The notes under the pieces were generated by a model that was given only the letters and a program-made list of their open reading frames with translations, ran no database searches and had not been told where the DNA came from. Positions 7,966 to 17,510 of a stretch of 51,686 nt of DNA are shown one piece after another (within the stretch, counting starts at the first letter, position 1; every line of letters starts with the position of its first letter). The position numbers and the translations under genes are program-made. This stretch comes from Chitinophagaceae bacterium (GTDB lineage Bacteria > Bacteroidota > Bacteroidia > Chitinophagales > Chitinophagaceae): contig JAEUVR010000270.1 of the NCBI GenBank assembly GCA_016786785.1, positions 1 through 51,686 of the forward strand. Direction: 5' to 3'.

Positions 7966-9453
7966 CTAGTAACCCTCATTTTGTTTAACCTTTATTTCAA
8001 GGCTCAGAACACTCGATGAAATAGGAAATAAGAGCAGGTATTCCTGTCCAGCTCTGTTCTGCAGGGATGGAACTTTCTCAAAAGCCTTGTTAAAACGAAT
8101 CAGGTCCCACCAGCGTTTTCCTTCGAAAATCAATTCAAATAATCTTTCCTGTAATATGGCTTCGTCATTCTGCTCTCTGGTTCCGCTTACAAAGACATGT
8201 GAGTTATAATTGGACTGGTACGCCCTTTGCCGAACCAGGTTTATTTCATCTGAAGGATCCTGCCCCAGCGCATTCTTTACTTCCGCCTTCATAAGCAGCA
8301 CATCGGCATATCTATATAGCACAACATCATCATAAAACCTCCTTACGCCTCCGCTTATCACACCCCGGAACTTGGATACTACAGAGCCATAATAAACCGG
8401 ATTTGCGCCCTGGGGATCATAATTATAAATTTCGATAAAAGAGGCTTTCTTCCTTATATCATCATCATTAAATTGAGTTCTGACCATTTCGGAAGGAGCC
8501 CAGTAAGGCCCTCCGGTTCCCGCCAACTCTCCAATAGCCGCTAGTGTAACGGCATCAGTTGCCGTAGTCCTGAACTGGCTTGTCAGATACATGCTGGTGG
8601 TCAATGTCTCAGGCGATTCCAATTCCTGAAACCGGATAGCCATTAATATTTCCTTATTCCCTTTATTATTGTACGCAAACACATCGGCAAAGTTCTGCAG
8701 CAATTCAACATCTGCTTTTTCCACTTCTTCCAATGCATTCAATGCCGTTGTCAAATCAGCGTCGCCTCCATTTAGTCTTTTACCAGTCCACAGATAAACA
8801 TCGGCCTTAAGCGCATTAACCGAAGGTTTGGACCAAAGATTTCTTCCTGCCGGAATAGTATAGTTTGAAAAAAGGCGGATCGCCTCCTCAATATCCTGTT
8901 TTATAAATGCAAACACTTCGCTTTTAGCAGACCTTTCCTTTTGAATAGCTTCAGCGCTGAAACTTTCGGTCGGCGTAGAAATTAAGGGGATATCTCCCCA
9001 GGTCTTTACCATCAGGAAATAAACAAATGCTCTCATAGCATATGTCTGCGCCAAAATATTATTCTTTTTAGCCTCGTCTCTGAAAGTTATCAAGGGAACA
9101 TATTTCAGCAATAGATTAGCGTCATGTATAACTGTATATAATCCTCCCCACGATGGACCCGCCACTGCTGTATTTAAAGCATTTTCATAATAAGCGTCGT
9201 ATCCGGCCGTTCCGCCCAGGCTTCTGGTCATAATCTCGCTCCTTGCTTCGCCCCATAAAAAGAAGTTACCGGCGGCCTGCGCTCTTAAACGAACATACAT
9301 GCCATTCAGGCCGCCAACTGCATCATCTTCAGTTTTCCAGAACGTAGCGCTTGAAATCTGGCTCACCGGATCCAATTCTAATGATTTGGTACAGGACGGA
9401 GCCAGGAACATCATGACAGTAAAAAATGCCAATATATTAGCTAATTGTTTCAT
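7966..9453 (-). CDS. SusD/RagB-family glycan-binding lipoprotein
   Basis: A 495-residue lipoprotein. The N-terminal signal ends in MFLAPSC, a lipobox with the acylated cysteine, followed by LELDPVSQISSATFWKTEDDA, the conserved SusD entry (FW-T-DA). The C-terminal RQRAYQSN and ERLFELIFEGKRWWDLIRF motif is typical of the family. It would sit on the outer face of the outer membrane as the lid of the SusC channel and bind the glycan or free sugar acid. It begins 20 bases after susC, the normal arrangement. The ligand is presumably a sialylated glycan, judged from neighbours. Confidence 0.93.
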   Translation of the reverse strand: MKQLANILAFFTVMMFLAPSCTKSLELDPVSQISSATFWKTEDDAVGGLNGMYVRLRAQAAGNFFLWGEARSEIMTRSLGGTAGYDAYYENALNTAVAGPSWGGLYTVIHDANLLLKYVPLITFRDEAKKNNILAQTYAMRAFVYFLMVKTWGDIPLISTPTESFSAEAIQKERSAKSEVFAFIKQDIEEAIRLFSNYTIPAGRNLWSKPSVNALKADVYLWTGKRLNGGDADLTTALNALEEVEKADVELLQNFADVFAYNNKGNKEILMAIRFQELESPETLTTSMYLTSQFRTTATDAVTLAAIGELAGTGGPYWAPSEMVRTQFNDDDIRKKASFIEIYNYDPQGANPVYYGSVVSKFRGVISGGVRRFYDDVVLYRYADVLLMKAEVKNALGQDPSDEINLVRQRAYQSNYNSHVFVSGTREQNDEAILQERLFELIFEGKRWWDLIRFNKAFEKVPSLQNRAGQEYLLLFPISSSVLSLEIKVKQNEGY

Positions 9454-9473
9454 AATTTAAGTATTACTGAGAA

Positions 9474-12400
9474 TTAAAAAGAAATGCTTGCGCCAAAGAT
9501 GATATTGCGGGGTATGGGGTATCTCCCAAAATCGCCGCCCTCCGGGCTATCCAGCCCTCCATCTTCCGGATTTAATCCCTGATAACCGGTAAAATAGTAA
9601 AGGTTGTTTCCCGTTACATTGAACCGCACGTTACTTATCTTAAACTTCTGCAGCATCTTTCCCGGAAGGCTGTAAGACAAAGTCAGCTCGCGGACCGCAA
9701 GGAAGTCGCCCCGTTCAAAATACCTCGAATTTCCCCTGAACAGATTATTCTGCGCCTGCTGGTCCGCCCAATAATATCTTGGAACATCGGTAATATCGCC
9801 TTGCTTCTGCCAGGATTGAAGGACCTCATTTGACAGCCCGTTTTCGCCCTGGTATTGACCAATAAATGACTCTCTTGTTTGATTTTGAATTGTATGACCC
9901 GTAATGAAGTCCATTCTCAAATAGAGGCTAAATCCGCCGAAGCCTACCGTACTCGAGAACCCGCCTGTCCATTTTGGATAAATATTCCCGACAAACACGC
10001 GATCCTTTTCATCTATTACGCCATTATTATCGGCATCCAGCCAGTTGACATCCCCTCCTTTTTTTGTTTTATTATTTCCGGGAATAATCAGATCCTGGGG
10101 CGCCTGCGCAGCTTCCTGATCCGTTGCATAAATACTCAATTGCTTATAGGCAAATAAATCGCCGACGCTTCCTCCCTCCTGCAAGCCGCCAAGCCAGGCA
10201 TAGTCGCCTATTTTTGAATCCCAAACATAATAACCGCCGATCCGGTTATTCAATGTCCCATTAGGAGGAAGCTTCAATATCTTATTTTTTACTTTTGAAA
10301 CATTAAAAGAAACATCCCATTGAACAGAAGCGCTTGCAGGAAGGAGCTTGGCGCCTAATTCCAGTTCTATTCCTTTGTTTTCCAAAGTGCCTAAATTAGT
10401 AACCACGCTTCCAAAACCTGTTGATGGAGGGAGCGACAGCGTTGTCAGCAGATTTTTTGTTTCTCTTCTGTAATAGTCAAAGAGAATGCTGATTCTATTA
10501 CCCAATAACCCGATATCGGCGCCTATATCAAAGGTGTTTGATTGCTCCCATTTTAACTCTTGGTTCGTTAAACCCGTATTCTGAACTGCCGCCACTCCCG
10601 CATATTGATTTCCGGTGCTATACTGTCCCTGCGCCTGATAAAACCCAAGCCCGCTGATATTACCATTAACCCCGTAGCTGCCTCTGAGTTTAAATTGAGA
10701 AACGGCTTTGGATACATCCTGCCAGAAATTCTCTTTGTGCAAGTTCCATCCGACAGATACGCCAGGAAAAAACCCCCATTTATTACTACTTCCCAGGTTC
10801 GATGCTCCATCGTACCTCGCGGTGAGCGACAGGAGATATCTCTGATCAAAGCTATAGTTGATCCTTGAAAAGTATCCGGCGATTACCTGGTTATTTTCAG
10901 TTGAACTTACAGATACGGGCTGCGCAGATGCATTTAAAGTTGGGATCAAATCGGTCGCAGCATTTCTGCCCGCGGCATTCAAGGCTGTATTTTGTAGTCC
11001 AAAGTAGGAAAATCCCGCTTTAGCCTCCAGGTTGTGCAAATCGCCAAAGGTTCTATTATAAGAGAAAACAGCGTCTGCCTGTTTCTGAAATTGTTTAGTA
11101 TGGCCCGCAGTCGCATCTCGCGCAGCCGAATAACCAGTGGGGCCAAAAATAAGTCCGGCCTTTTGAAAAAGTCGGCTATCATTGACCGTAGAAAAAATAG
11201 AAACCTGCGGATCAAATGAAAGACCGTTCAATAGCTCCCAATGGGCGCCGACGACCATTGTCAGATTATCCAATACATTCTCGGCCACCCTGCTATTTAA
11301 ATGATAAACCGCATTTCCAATTGAATAATTTGCTCCGGGAGCAAGGCTGCCATCTTCAAACCTATATTTTGTCGTAGGGGGCGCCGCAACAGATCTTGCA
11401 AAAACAAAACCAGACCGGGTATTTACGCCGTTATCGGTTCTATTCGAATACATCAGACGACTAAATACTTTCAGGTTGTCTCTCAGCTTAAGATCTCCGT
11501 TCAAATTCAATGAAAGCCTCTTATAATTTGTAGTAATGGCAATACCCTCGTTGCTTAGGTATCCAACGCTTGCATTAAATGTTGCATTTTGAGATCCCCC
11601 TGAAACGGCAAGATTGTGATTATGCGACCATCCCGTTTGAAATAGCACATCCTGAAAATCAGTGCTTTTAAAAATGATCGTTTTCGTTGGATCGATTGGG
11701 TCGGGCATACTTTCCCAACCTTCATTTAATTTATATTCATTATCAGGCGTAAGATATTGCGTAGTGTAGGCAGTGTTATTTGTCAGATCATTTCCCGTCC
11801 CGGCGGCGCCAAGGCCGGTAAGCATGGAAAGTTGATTAGGCTTTTTCTCCGCAGACGCGGCAATACCAAGCCGTTGAAAATATATAAAGTCCCTCGCGGA
11901 AGCAAAATCATAGCCGCGGGCGAGAGCCGACCGCGTCAAATCATAATTATACGTTATCCTGGGGCTGCCAGACCTTCCCGATTTTGTTGAAATGATCACT
12001 ACGCCGTTGGATCCCCTTGCTCCGTAAATAGAGGTGGATGCCGCATCTTTAAGCACCTGTATGGATTCAATATCCTCGGCCGCAATATCATTCATATTCC
12101 CTCTAATAACTCCGTCAATGATATAGAGAGGAGCCGCGCCATTGGGATTATTGATCGATGTGCCTCCGCGAACAATGACCCTTGGCGCAGCGCCCGGCTG
12201 GCCCGAAGTGGTTTGCACACGGACCCCCGACACAGTTCCCTGAAGCGCCGAAGCAGGATTGGCAAACGGCACATTTTGCAGGGCTTTATTATCCACCTTT
12301 GAAATAGCCGTTGTAACCGTAGCCCTGGATTGAGCGCCATAGCCTACTACCAATACCTCGTCCAAATTTGTCAGTTCCCGCTCGAGAACCATGCTTATAT

Positions 12401-12737
12401 TGGCGCGACCGCCGATTGCTTCTTCTCTGGTACGGTAGCCAGTCGAAGAAAAAATCAATATATCATTACCATTGGCGACATTAATAGAGAACCTTCCTAT
12501 ACTGTCTGTAGACGATCCGGCAGAAGCATTCTTTACTTTGACGGTAACGCCTGCAATACCCTTCCCATTCACATCTTCAACAAAGCCGGTAACAGTCATT
12601 TGTGAATAAAGCTGAAAAGAAATCAAATTAAATAGAATAAAAACGTAAAGCTTACTCTGGCGAGCAAATGGAATTCCGCCGCCATTTATGGCGCCCGGGC
12701 TTTCTCGTCTGGCAGTTAGGTCGAATTTCATAAACAA
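9474..12737 (-). CDS. SusC/RagA-family TonB-dependent outer-membrane transporter
   Basis: A 1087-residue transporter. After an N-terminal signal anchor it has a carboxypeptidase-regulatory-like domain (TVTGFVEDVNGKGIAGVTVK, then STGYRTREE), the SusC signature NLDEVLVVGYGAQ, a plug domain with LKDAASTSIYGARGSNGVV, and a long beta barrel ending in IIFGASISF. It imports the SusD-bound glycan or sugar acid using TonB energy. It is the first gene of the leftward operon, with a perfect TATGT-NNN-ACATA palindrome 34 bases upstream. The ATG at 12731 is an equally possible start. The pair probably feeds sialic acid or sialylated oligosaccharide to the periplasm. Confidence 0.95.
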   Translation of the reverse strand: MFMKFDLTARRESPGAINGGGIPFARQSKLYVFILFNLISFQLYSQMTVTGFVEDVNGKGIAGVTVKVKNASAGSSTDSIGRFSINVANGNDILIFSSTGYRTREEAIGGRANISMVLERELTNLDEVLVVGYGAQSRATVTTAISKVDNKALQNVPFANPASALQGTVSGVRVQTTSGQPGAAPRVIVRGGTSINNPNGAAPLYIIDGVIRGNMNDIAAEDIESIQVLKDAASTSIYGARGSNGVVIISTKSGRSGSPRITYNYDLTRSALARGYDFASARDFIYFQRLGIAASAEKKPNQLSMLTGLGAAGTGNDLTNNTAYTTQYLTPDNEYKLNEGWESMPDPIDPTKTIIFKSTDFQDVLFQTGWSHNHNLAVSGGSQNATFNASVGYLSNEGIAITTNYKRLSLNLNGDLKLRDNLKVFSRLMYSNRTDNGVNTRSGFVFARSVAAPPTTKYRFEDGSLAPGANYSIGNAVYHLNSRVAENVLDNLTMVVGAHWELLNGLSFDPQVSIFSTVNDSRLFQKAGLIFGPTGYSAARDATAGHTKQFQKQADAVFSYNRTFGDLHNLEAKAGFSYFGLQNTALNAAGRNAATDLIPTLNASAQPVSVSSTENNQVIAGYFSRINYSFDQRYLLSLTARYDGASNLGSSNKWGFFPGVSVGWNLHKENFWQDVSKAVSQFKLRGSYGVNGNISGLGFYQAQGQYSTGNQYAGVAAVQNTGLTNQELKWEQSNTFDIGADIGLLGNRISILFDYYRRETKNLLTTLSLPPSTGFGSVVTNLGTLENKGIELELGAKLLPASASVQWDVSFNVSKVKNKILKLPPNGTLNNRIGGYYVWDSKIGDYAWLGGLQEGGSVGDLFAYKQLSIYATDQEAAQAPQDLIIPGNNKTKKGGDVNWLDADNNGVIDEKDRVFVGNIYPKWTGGFSSTVGFGGFSLYLRMDFITGHTIQNQTRESFIGQYQGENGLSNEVLQSWQKQGDITDVPRYYWADQQAQNNLFRGNSRYFERGDFLAVRELTLSYSLPGKMLQKFKISNVRFNVTGNNLYYFTGYQGLNPEDGGLDSPEGGDFGRYPIPRNIIFGASISF

Positions 12738-12770
12738 CGCGTATTTAAGTTTTGGAAAGAGGTTATGTAA

Positions 12771-12783
12771 TATGTATTACATA
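12771..12783. promoter_or_regulatory. Operator ahead of the susC operon
   Basis: The sequence TATGTATTACATA is a perfect 5-3-5 palindrome, 34 bases before the susC start. The core GT-NNN-AC matches the FadR-subfamily operator pattern. The same element occurs at 24960 and 27032, and with one mismatch at 691 and 13112. The remaining gap of about 420 bases to the next gene holds no other gene that I can recognise. Confidence 0.65.
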
Positions 12784-13107
12784 TTACAATAGTAGGAAAA
12801 TTATCATTTCCAAAAAAATTTTTTTTGCCGGGCGCTACAACCTTCCAGACTCAACCTGGTTAAGAAAAAGTTTGTCGCCGAAAGGTTGACGCCTGTCTAC
12901 GTCAGAGTTGACCATTACGCTTGAAAGGCCGATTTATAAAACGTATAAGCCTATCTCAAGAGCGCTATAGCCAGATAGTCGCTGAAAGCGCCAGAGCAAT
13001 AAAAAAAGTCTGAATAACATCGCCTACATTCAATAACTCATCCTTTTCAAACGGCATATTTCCTTTAAATTATTACTCATCCGACGATGGATAAATAAGA
13101 ATAACAC

Positions 13108-13124
13108 TATATTTGTCATACATA
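13108..13124 (+). promoter_or_regulatory. Promoter and operator of the second lyase gene
   Basis: Positions 13108-13115 read TATATTTG, matching the -7 consensus TAnnTTTG, and 13112-13124 read TTTGTCATACATA, a copy of the regulon palindrome with one mismatch. The overlap of operator and -7 box would let a repressor exclude RNA polymerase. The start codon lies 33 bases downstream of the operator. No clear -33 box is seen. Confidence 0.6.
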
Positions 13125-13156
13125 TATACATACATCAATAAACCCACCACATTAAC

Positions 13157-14062
13157 ATGGACAGTAAAAAAATCGGCGGTATCTGGCCGGCGCTGTTAAC
13201 CCCAGTCGATAAAAACGGGGATCCGGCAATGAAAGAACTGGAAGCATTGGTAGAACTTTTCGTAAAACAGGAACTTGATGGCTTGTACATCCTCGGGTCT
13301 ACGGGACAAGGCTTCCTATTTTCAGAAAAACAACGTAATGAAATAGCCAAACGGGTAATAGATGTGGCCGCGGGCAGGTTCCCGGTGATCGTCCAGGTAG
13401 GAGCCATGAATCCTAACGAATCGATACGATTGGCAAAGGAAGCGCAAAAGATGGGAGCATATGGCGTTTCCACCGTAGGCCCTATTTATTATCAAGCAGG
13501 AATGGATAAAATCATAGCGCATTATAAGATGATCTCATCGTCCATTGACATTCCTTTTTTTGCTTACCACATCGGCAACCATAGCATATTCGGAGGCTCC
13601 GCTACGGAATATATCGGGCAAATGCTCTCTTTGCCCAATATAACCGGAATGAAACTGACCACGGATAATCTTTATGAGGTCAGCCTGATTAGCAAATTAT
13701 CCGAAGGAAAACTTTGTCTTTTCAGCGGCGCGGAGGAACTTCTTTGCCAAGCGGCGCTCAGCGGCGTTGCCGGGAATATCGGGAGCTATTTTAATTTATG
13801 GGGAGTGGAATGCAAAAGCGTCCGAACAGCTTTCTTAAATGGAAATATTGACCTAGCCAACAAGTTCATGTCAGTTTTTTCTGAAACAGTTTTCAAAACC
13901 TTACCAGACGTATGGTCGTTTTTCAGAAAAGCAATATTAATGCGGTATGGAATAGATACCGGCATCCCTAACCCCCCTATGGGTTTACTGACTAATCGCG
14001 AATGGAAAGAAAATGAGATCCTGAAAATATTTGATGAAATAGAATCGGCCGGTAAAATATAG
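13157..14062 (+). CDS. N-acetylneuraminate lyase-like DapA/NanA aldolase (copy 2)
   Basis: A 301-residue class-I aldolase and a clear paralogue of the one at 6970-7899. It shows GSTGQGF (48-54), the catalytic Tyr137 in FFAYHIG (close to the YHI of known sialic acid lyases) and Lys166 in TGMKLTT. The same Glu-to-Gln change in the GSTGE loop is present. It is transcribed alone, divergently from susC, from a promoter overlapping the regulon operator, and ends at a strong hairpin terminator. Two lyases in one locus suggest two sugar acid substrates or different anomers or acyl forms; this is inference. Confidence 0.83.
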   Translation: MDSKKIGGIWPALLTPVDKNGDPAMKELEALVELFVKQELDGLYILGSTGQGFLFSEKQRNEIAKRVIDVAAGRFPVIVQVGAMNPNESIRLAKEAQKMGAYGVSTVGPIYYQAGMDKIIAHYKMISSSIDIPFFAYHIGNHSIFGGSATEYIGQMLSLPNITGMKLTTDNLYEVSLISKLSEGKLCLFSGAEELLCQAALSGVAGNIGSYFNLWGVECKSVRTAFLNGNIDLANKFMSVFSETVFKTLPDVWSFFRKAILMRYGIDTGIPNPPMGLLTNREWKENEILKIFDEIESAGKI

Positions 14063-14076
14063 CGCCAGGATCATAG

Positions 14077-14115
14077 AACACCCTGAGCCCTTCATGAATA
14101 AGCTCAGGGTGTTTA
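14077..14115. terminator. Bidirectional hairpin terminator between the convergent lyase and sialidase genes
   Basis: Arms at 14077-14088 (AACACCCTGAGC) and 14102-14113 pair perfectly over 12 bases with a 13-base loop, followed by TTTA on the plus strand. It lies between the convergent second lyase gene and the sialidase gene ending at 14151, so it can serve both strands. Confidence 0.8.
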
Positions 14116-14150
14116 CATAAATAGATAATAGCCATTTTGTATATGCATAC

Positions 14151-15284
14151 TTATTCTGCAGCGCGATCATTTACCAACCACGCTGCAGTAATCCGCTTCA
14201 TTTCGATAGTCCGGGGCCGATCAGCATGATTTTGCTGCCATACTATTACTATCGTACCATCAGCGGCTTGTACGCATCCTGGGTAGGATGATTGGTATCC
14301 GGGATATTCGGCAATCACCTTCGGAGAAGTCCAGCTTTTACCATTATCAAAAGACATAGCCGCCGCCAATGGCCATCTTGAATTTTCAGAATTGTTCCAG
14401 ACCGCAAGGATAGCCGGTGAATCGCCGGTTACTTCACATAAAGCCGCAGGCGCATCATGGCTCTTCAATGCAGACGGACCAGGCGCGCTCCAGGTTTTGC
14501 CCCCATTCCGGCTTCTCGACTCATAAAGCCTGTCGAAGCCCGTTCTGAAAAGCATATATAAGGATCCATCAGGACACTTTACAATAGCCGGCTCGTCCAG
14601 CCCGTTAATGGCGTTTTTTGCGGTCTTCTTCTTTCGGATCATGAACTGGGGGCCTTGTTTCCAGCTAAGACCTCCATCAATGCTCAGCATTAAGCCCGAA
14701 ATACAGTTTTGCTCATTATCCCCGCTGATCTTGGCCTTGGTTTGCAATCCCTTGTCCCAAGCATATGGAAAAAAAGAAACGCCGTTGTCTAACGTGACGC
14801 CCGGATTTATTTTTCCGGCAACATACCGGTGATTAATAGGAATTTCATAAACCTCCGACCAGGTCTTTCCATTGTCCTCGCTCCTAACAGCCATAGTTTT
14901 TGATGTCGACACGAATTTATAATGCGTTTTTGGCACAACCGTCGAATTGACAATAACCGCTTTCGATGTCACAACTATACTGGCGTCCAGGCTTAACGAC
15001 GGATCAGCGTCTATTAATATTACAGGCTTACTCCAGGATATGCCATGATCATCAGAAAAAATGCCTTCTACCACAATGCGGTACTGTTCAAAATTATTTT
15101 TTTCCTCTTTTGAGTACACGCAAAGCAAACGATCGTCATTTAAGCGCGCAATGGTCGGATAACGAAAGACGGCCTCGCGACCAGGAGCCAGTTGAACGTG
15201 CCCGGGAGCGGCTGGAGGAGCCTGCGACTGCGCATCAAGCAAATTCAACAGGAAAAAAATTGAAATATGCAACAGTTGTTTCAT
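14151..15284 (-). CDS. Exo-sialidase-like BNR protein A
   Basis: A 377-residue protein with a Sec signal peptide ending near DAQSQA. Residues 40-43 read FRYP, close to the sialidase FRIP motif that carries the first arginine of the carboxylate-binding triad. Asp-boxes include SDDHGISW, SEDNGKTW, SIDGGLSW and SFDNGKSW, with a conserved INGLDEPAIV segment and a further arginine in LFRTGFDRLY. It should release sialic acid in the periplasm or outside the cell. It is a tandem duplicate of the next gene (76-base gap), with near-identical C-terminal blocks (MSFDNG, WTSP, VIAEYPGYQSSYPGC). It is the last gene of the block. Confidence 0.8.
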   Translation of the reverse strand: MKQLLHISIFFLLNLLDAQSQAPPAAPGHVQLAPGREAVFRYPTIARLNDDRLLCVYSKEEKNNFEQYRIVVEGIFSDDHGISWSKPVILIDADPSLSLDASIVVTSKAVIVNSTVVPKTHYKFVSTSKTMAVRSEDNGKTWSEVYEIPINHRYVAGKINPGVTLDNGVSFFPYAWDKGLQTKAKISGDNEQNCISGLMLSIDGGLSWKQGPQFMIRKKKTAKNAINGLDEPAIVKCPDGSLYMLFRTGFDRLYESRSRNGGKTWSAPGPSALKSHDAPAALCEVTGDSPAILAVWNNSENSRWPLAAAMSFDNGKSWTSPKVIAEYPGYQSSYPGCVQAADGTIVIVWQQNHADRPRTIEMKRITAAWLVNDRAAE

Positions 15285-15360
15285 AATTTTTTATTTAGCG
15301 ATAAATCAGGAAAAAATAATTGGCTATAGCGTTAAAAACAGTCAGGAGCAATAGATACGA

Positions 15361-16479
15361 TTACGGGAGAAGCCATTCAAGGCTGAATCGGGTCATCTCA
15401 ATTGTCGCAGATCGGGACGGATGATCCTGATGCCAAACTACCACTATCGTACCATCAGCAGCCTGTATGCACCCAGGGTAGGATGATTGGTATCCAGGGT
15501 ATTCGGCAATCACTCTCGGAGAAGTCCAGCTTCTTCCATTATCAAAAGACATAGCCGCAGACAATGGCCACCGGGATGTCTTAGAATTATTCCAAACGGC
15601 AAGAATACCAGGACGCTCTCCTGCGATCGCGCATAGAGCGGCGGGGGCATTATGGCTTATGAGAAGCGAAGGAGCCGGTTTTGTCCAGGTTTTACCATTG
15701 TCCGAGCTTCTTGATTCATAAAGCCTATCAAATCCTGTCCGAAAAAGGATGTATAAAGAGCCATCCGGGCAATTTATGATCGCTGGCTCATCCAACCCAT
15801 TAATGGCATTATTTGCAATTTCCTTTTTGTCCATCTCAAATTCAGGCCCCTGAATCCAGGTTCTGCATTCATCCGTACTAATCATTATTCCCGCAATACA
15901 GTTCTGATCCTTGTCAGCGCCTATCTGCTCTTTATCCTGTAAACCCTTATCCCCCGCATATGCAAACATAGATATGCCATTTACTAAAGTAATCCCCGGA
16001 TTGACTTTTCCTGAAACATATCTGTACTTCATCGGTATCTCATATATCCCGGACCAGCTCTTCCCGTTATCTTCGCTGCGAACAGCTAATGTGCGGGAAG
16101 TCGACACAAATGATCCGTGCGTTGGCGGAACTACCGTGGCGCTTACGACAACAACTGTACCGTTAACGACAATGCTAACGTCATAACTTAAGTCAGGCGC
16201 GACTTCAATCAGGTTTATAGCGTCGCCCCATGTCGTCCCATTATCTTTACTAAATATCCCTATTACCGAAACGCGATACTCATTTTCACGAACGACCTGC
16301 CGGAGAGAATATGCGCATAACAACCTGTCGTCTCCTAATCGGACAATTTCCGGATATATTGCTGCAATTTGTTTGTCAGGGGCTATTTGCGCCTGCTTAT
16401 ACAATGATTGAGCATTGATGATTATACATTGACCGATCAGCAGCGCGATAATAATTAGGCACGAAATAGATAGTCTCAT
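15361..16479 (-). CDS. Exo-sialidase-like BNR protein B, altered FRIP motif
   Basis: A 372-residue protein with a Sec signal peptide ending near IINAQS. It is a close paralogue of the adjacent protein A: Asp-boxes SKDNGTTW, SEDNGKSW, SSDNGKTW and SFDNGRSW, and the same INGLDEPAI and EYPGYQSSYPGC segments. At residues 40-43 it has AIYP where protein A has FRYP, so the triad arginine appears replaced by isoleucine. This could abolish or change activity toward carboxylated sugars, or make it a binding protein; no experiment is implied. It begins 101 bases after the aldo/keto reductase gene. Confidence 0.78.
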   Translation of the reverse strand: MRLSISCLIIIALLIGQCIIINAQSLYKQAQIAPDKQIAAIYPEIVRLGDDRLLCAYSLRQVVRENEYRVSVIGIFSKDNGTTWGDAINLIEVAPDLSYDVSIVVNGTVVVVSATVVPPTHGSFVSTSRTLAVRSEDNGKSWSGIYEIPMKYRYVSGKVNPGITLVNGISMFAYAGDKGLQDKEQIGADKDQNCIAGIMISTDECRTWIQGPEFEMDKKEIANNAINGLDEPAIINCPDGSLYILFRTGFDRLYESRSSDNGKTWTKPAPSLLISHNAPAALCAIAGERPGILAVWNNSKTSRWPLSAAMSFDNGRSWTSPRVIAEYPGYQSSYPGCIQAADGTIVVVWHQDHPSRSATIEMTRFSLEWLLP

Positions 16480-16580
16480 TTAATTATTTTTAAAGTTTGC
16501 AATGGCAGTGATTTCATTTCCTTTTTTCATAAAACCCAAATTGGAACATGGCAGAATAAATGCGAGCTATCGCATAATGA

Positions 16581-17474
16581 TCATGTCAAATCCAATTCGG
16601 TAAAAACATCCGGGTCGTCGAAATCCAGGGCCGCGATCGCCTGCTCAATATGGCGATCCTCGCGAGCGCCGATCAATACATGAGATACATCCGGATAATG
16701 AAGCGCCCAGGCTAAAGCAATATGCTCTACTGCGATCTCTTTTCTCATGGCTATATCCTGAAGCGCAGATAATCTCCGAAAGGCAGTTTCATTGAAATAA
16801 TCCTCCCGATGAGCGGGCGCCACGTGGAATCTTGTTCCTTCCTGTATGCCTGTTAGATATTTTCCAGTGAGAAAACCGGCCCCCAACGGACTATAAGTAA
16901 CAATTTTAACTTTCTTATCAAGGCAAACAGAGCGCAAGTCGTCTCCTACTTCTCTTACTGCTATATTATTGTTATTTTGAACGTACCGAAAAGACGCTAG
17001 CCCACATTCTTCCTGAACGCTAATCGAATAAGCTAACTGCTGTTTATTAAAATTACTTGCTCCCAAACCGCGCACTTTCCCGGATTTTAATAGTTGATCC
17101 AATGCCGTAAATACGCTTTCATACTCCATGCCATGATGCCAGCTATGGAGGTAAAGGATATCGAGTGTCTCAATCTTAAGTCTTCTGAGGCTCTCTTCCG
17201 CCGACTGAATAATCTTTGCGGCTTCATAAGGAGCGGGTATTTTGGTTGCGATTTTAATTCGGTCAATATCAGGACGCCTGAATTGCAGCCAATCTCCCAA
17301 TATAGTTTCAGACAGGCCGTTCCCATAAGAAGCCGCCGTATCAAAAAAAGTAATTCCGCTGTCATAAGCGCGATCCAGGAGCTTCAGGGAGGCCTTCGGG
17401 TCCACTTCACGCCCGAGCGTTACGCAACCCATGCCAATAGAGCCGATCCCTTTATGATGTTTTATCGATTGCAT
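16581..17474 (-). CDS. Aldo/keto reductase
   Basis: A 297-residue NAD(P)H-dependent reductase of the (beta/alpha)8 fold. The catalytic tetrad is visible as Asp in FFDTAASYG, Tyr in the same segment, Lys in KIATKI and His in LYLHSWHHG. The cofactor-binding end is LIGAREDRHIEQA. Such enzymes reduce or oxidise sugar carbonyls, and relatives resembling L-fucose dehydrogenase work with a lactonase, as may the SMP-30 protein nearby. It starts 36 bases after the symporter gene. The substrate cannot be assigned. Confidence 0.85.
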   Translation of the reverse strand: MQSIKHHKGIGSIGMGCVTLGREVDPKASLKLLDRAYDSGITFFDTAASYGNGLSETILGDWLQFRRPDIDRIKIATKIPAPYEAAKIIQSAEESLRRLKIETLDILYLHSWHHGMEYESVFTALDQLLKSGKVRGLGASNFNKQQLAYSISVQEECGLASFRYVQNNNNIAVREVGDDLRSVCLDKKVKIVTYSPLGAGFLTGKYLTGIQEGTRFHVAPAHREDYFNETAFRRLSALQDIAMRKEIAVEHIALAWALHYPDVSHVLIGAREDRHIEQAIAALDFDDPDVFTELDLT

Positions 17475-17510
17475 TAGCCTGATACCATTATCGAATGATG
17501 TAAGTTGATT

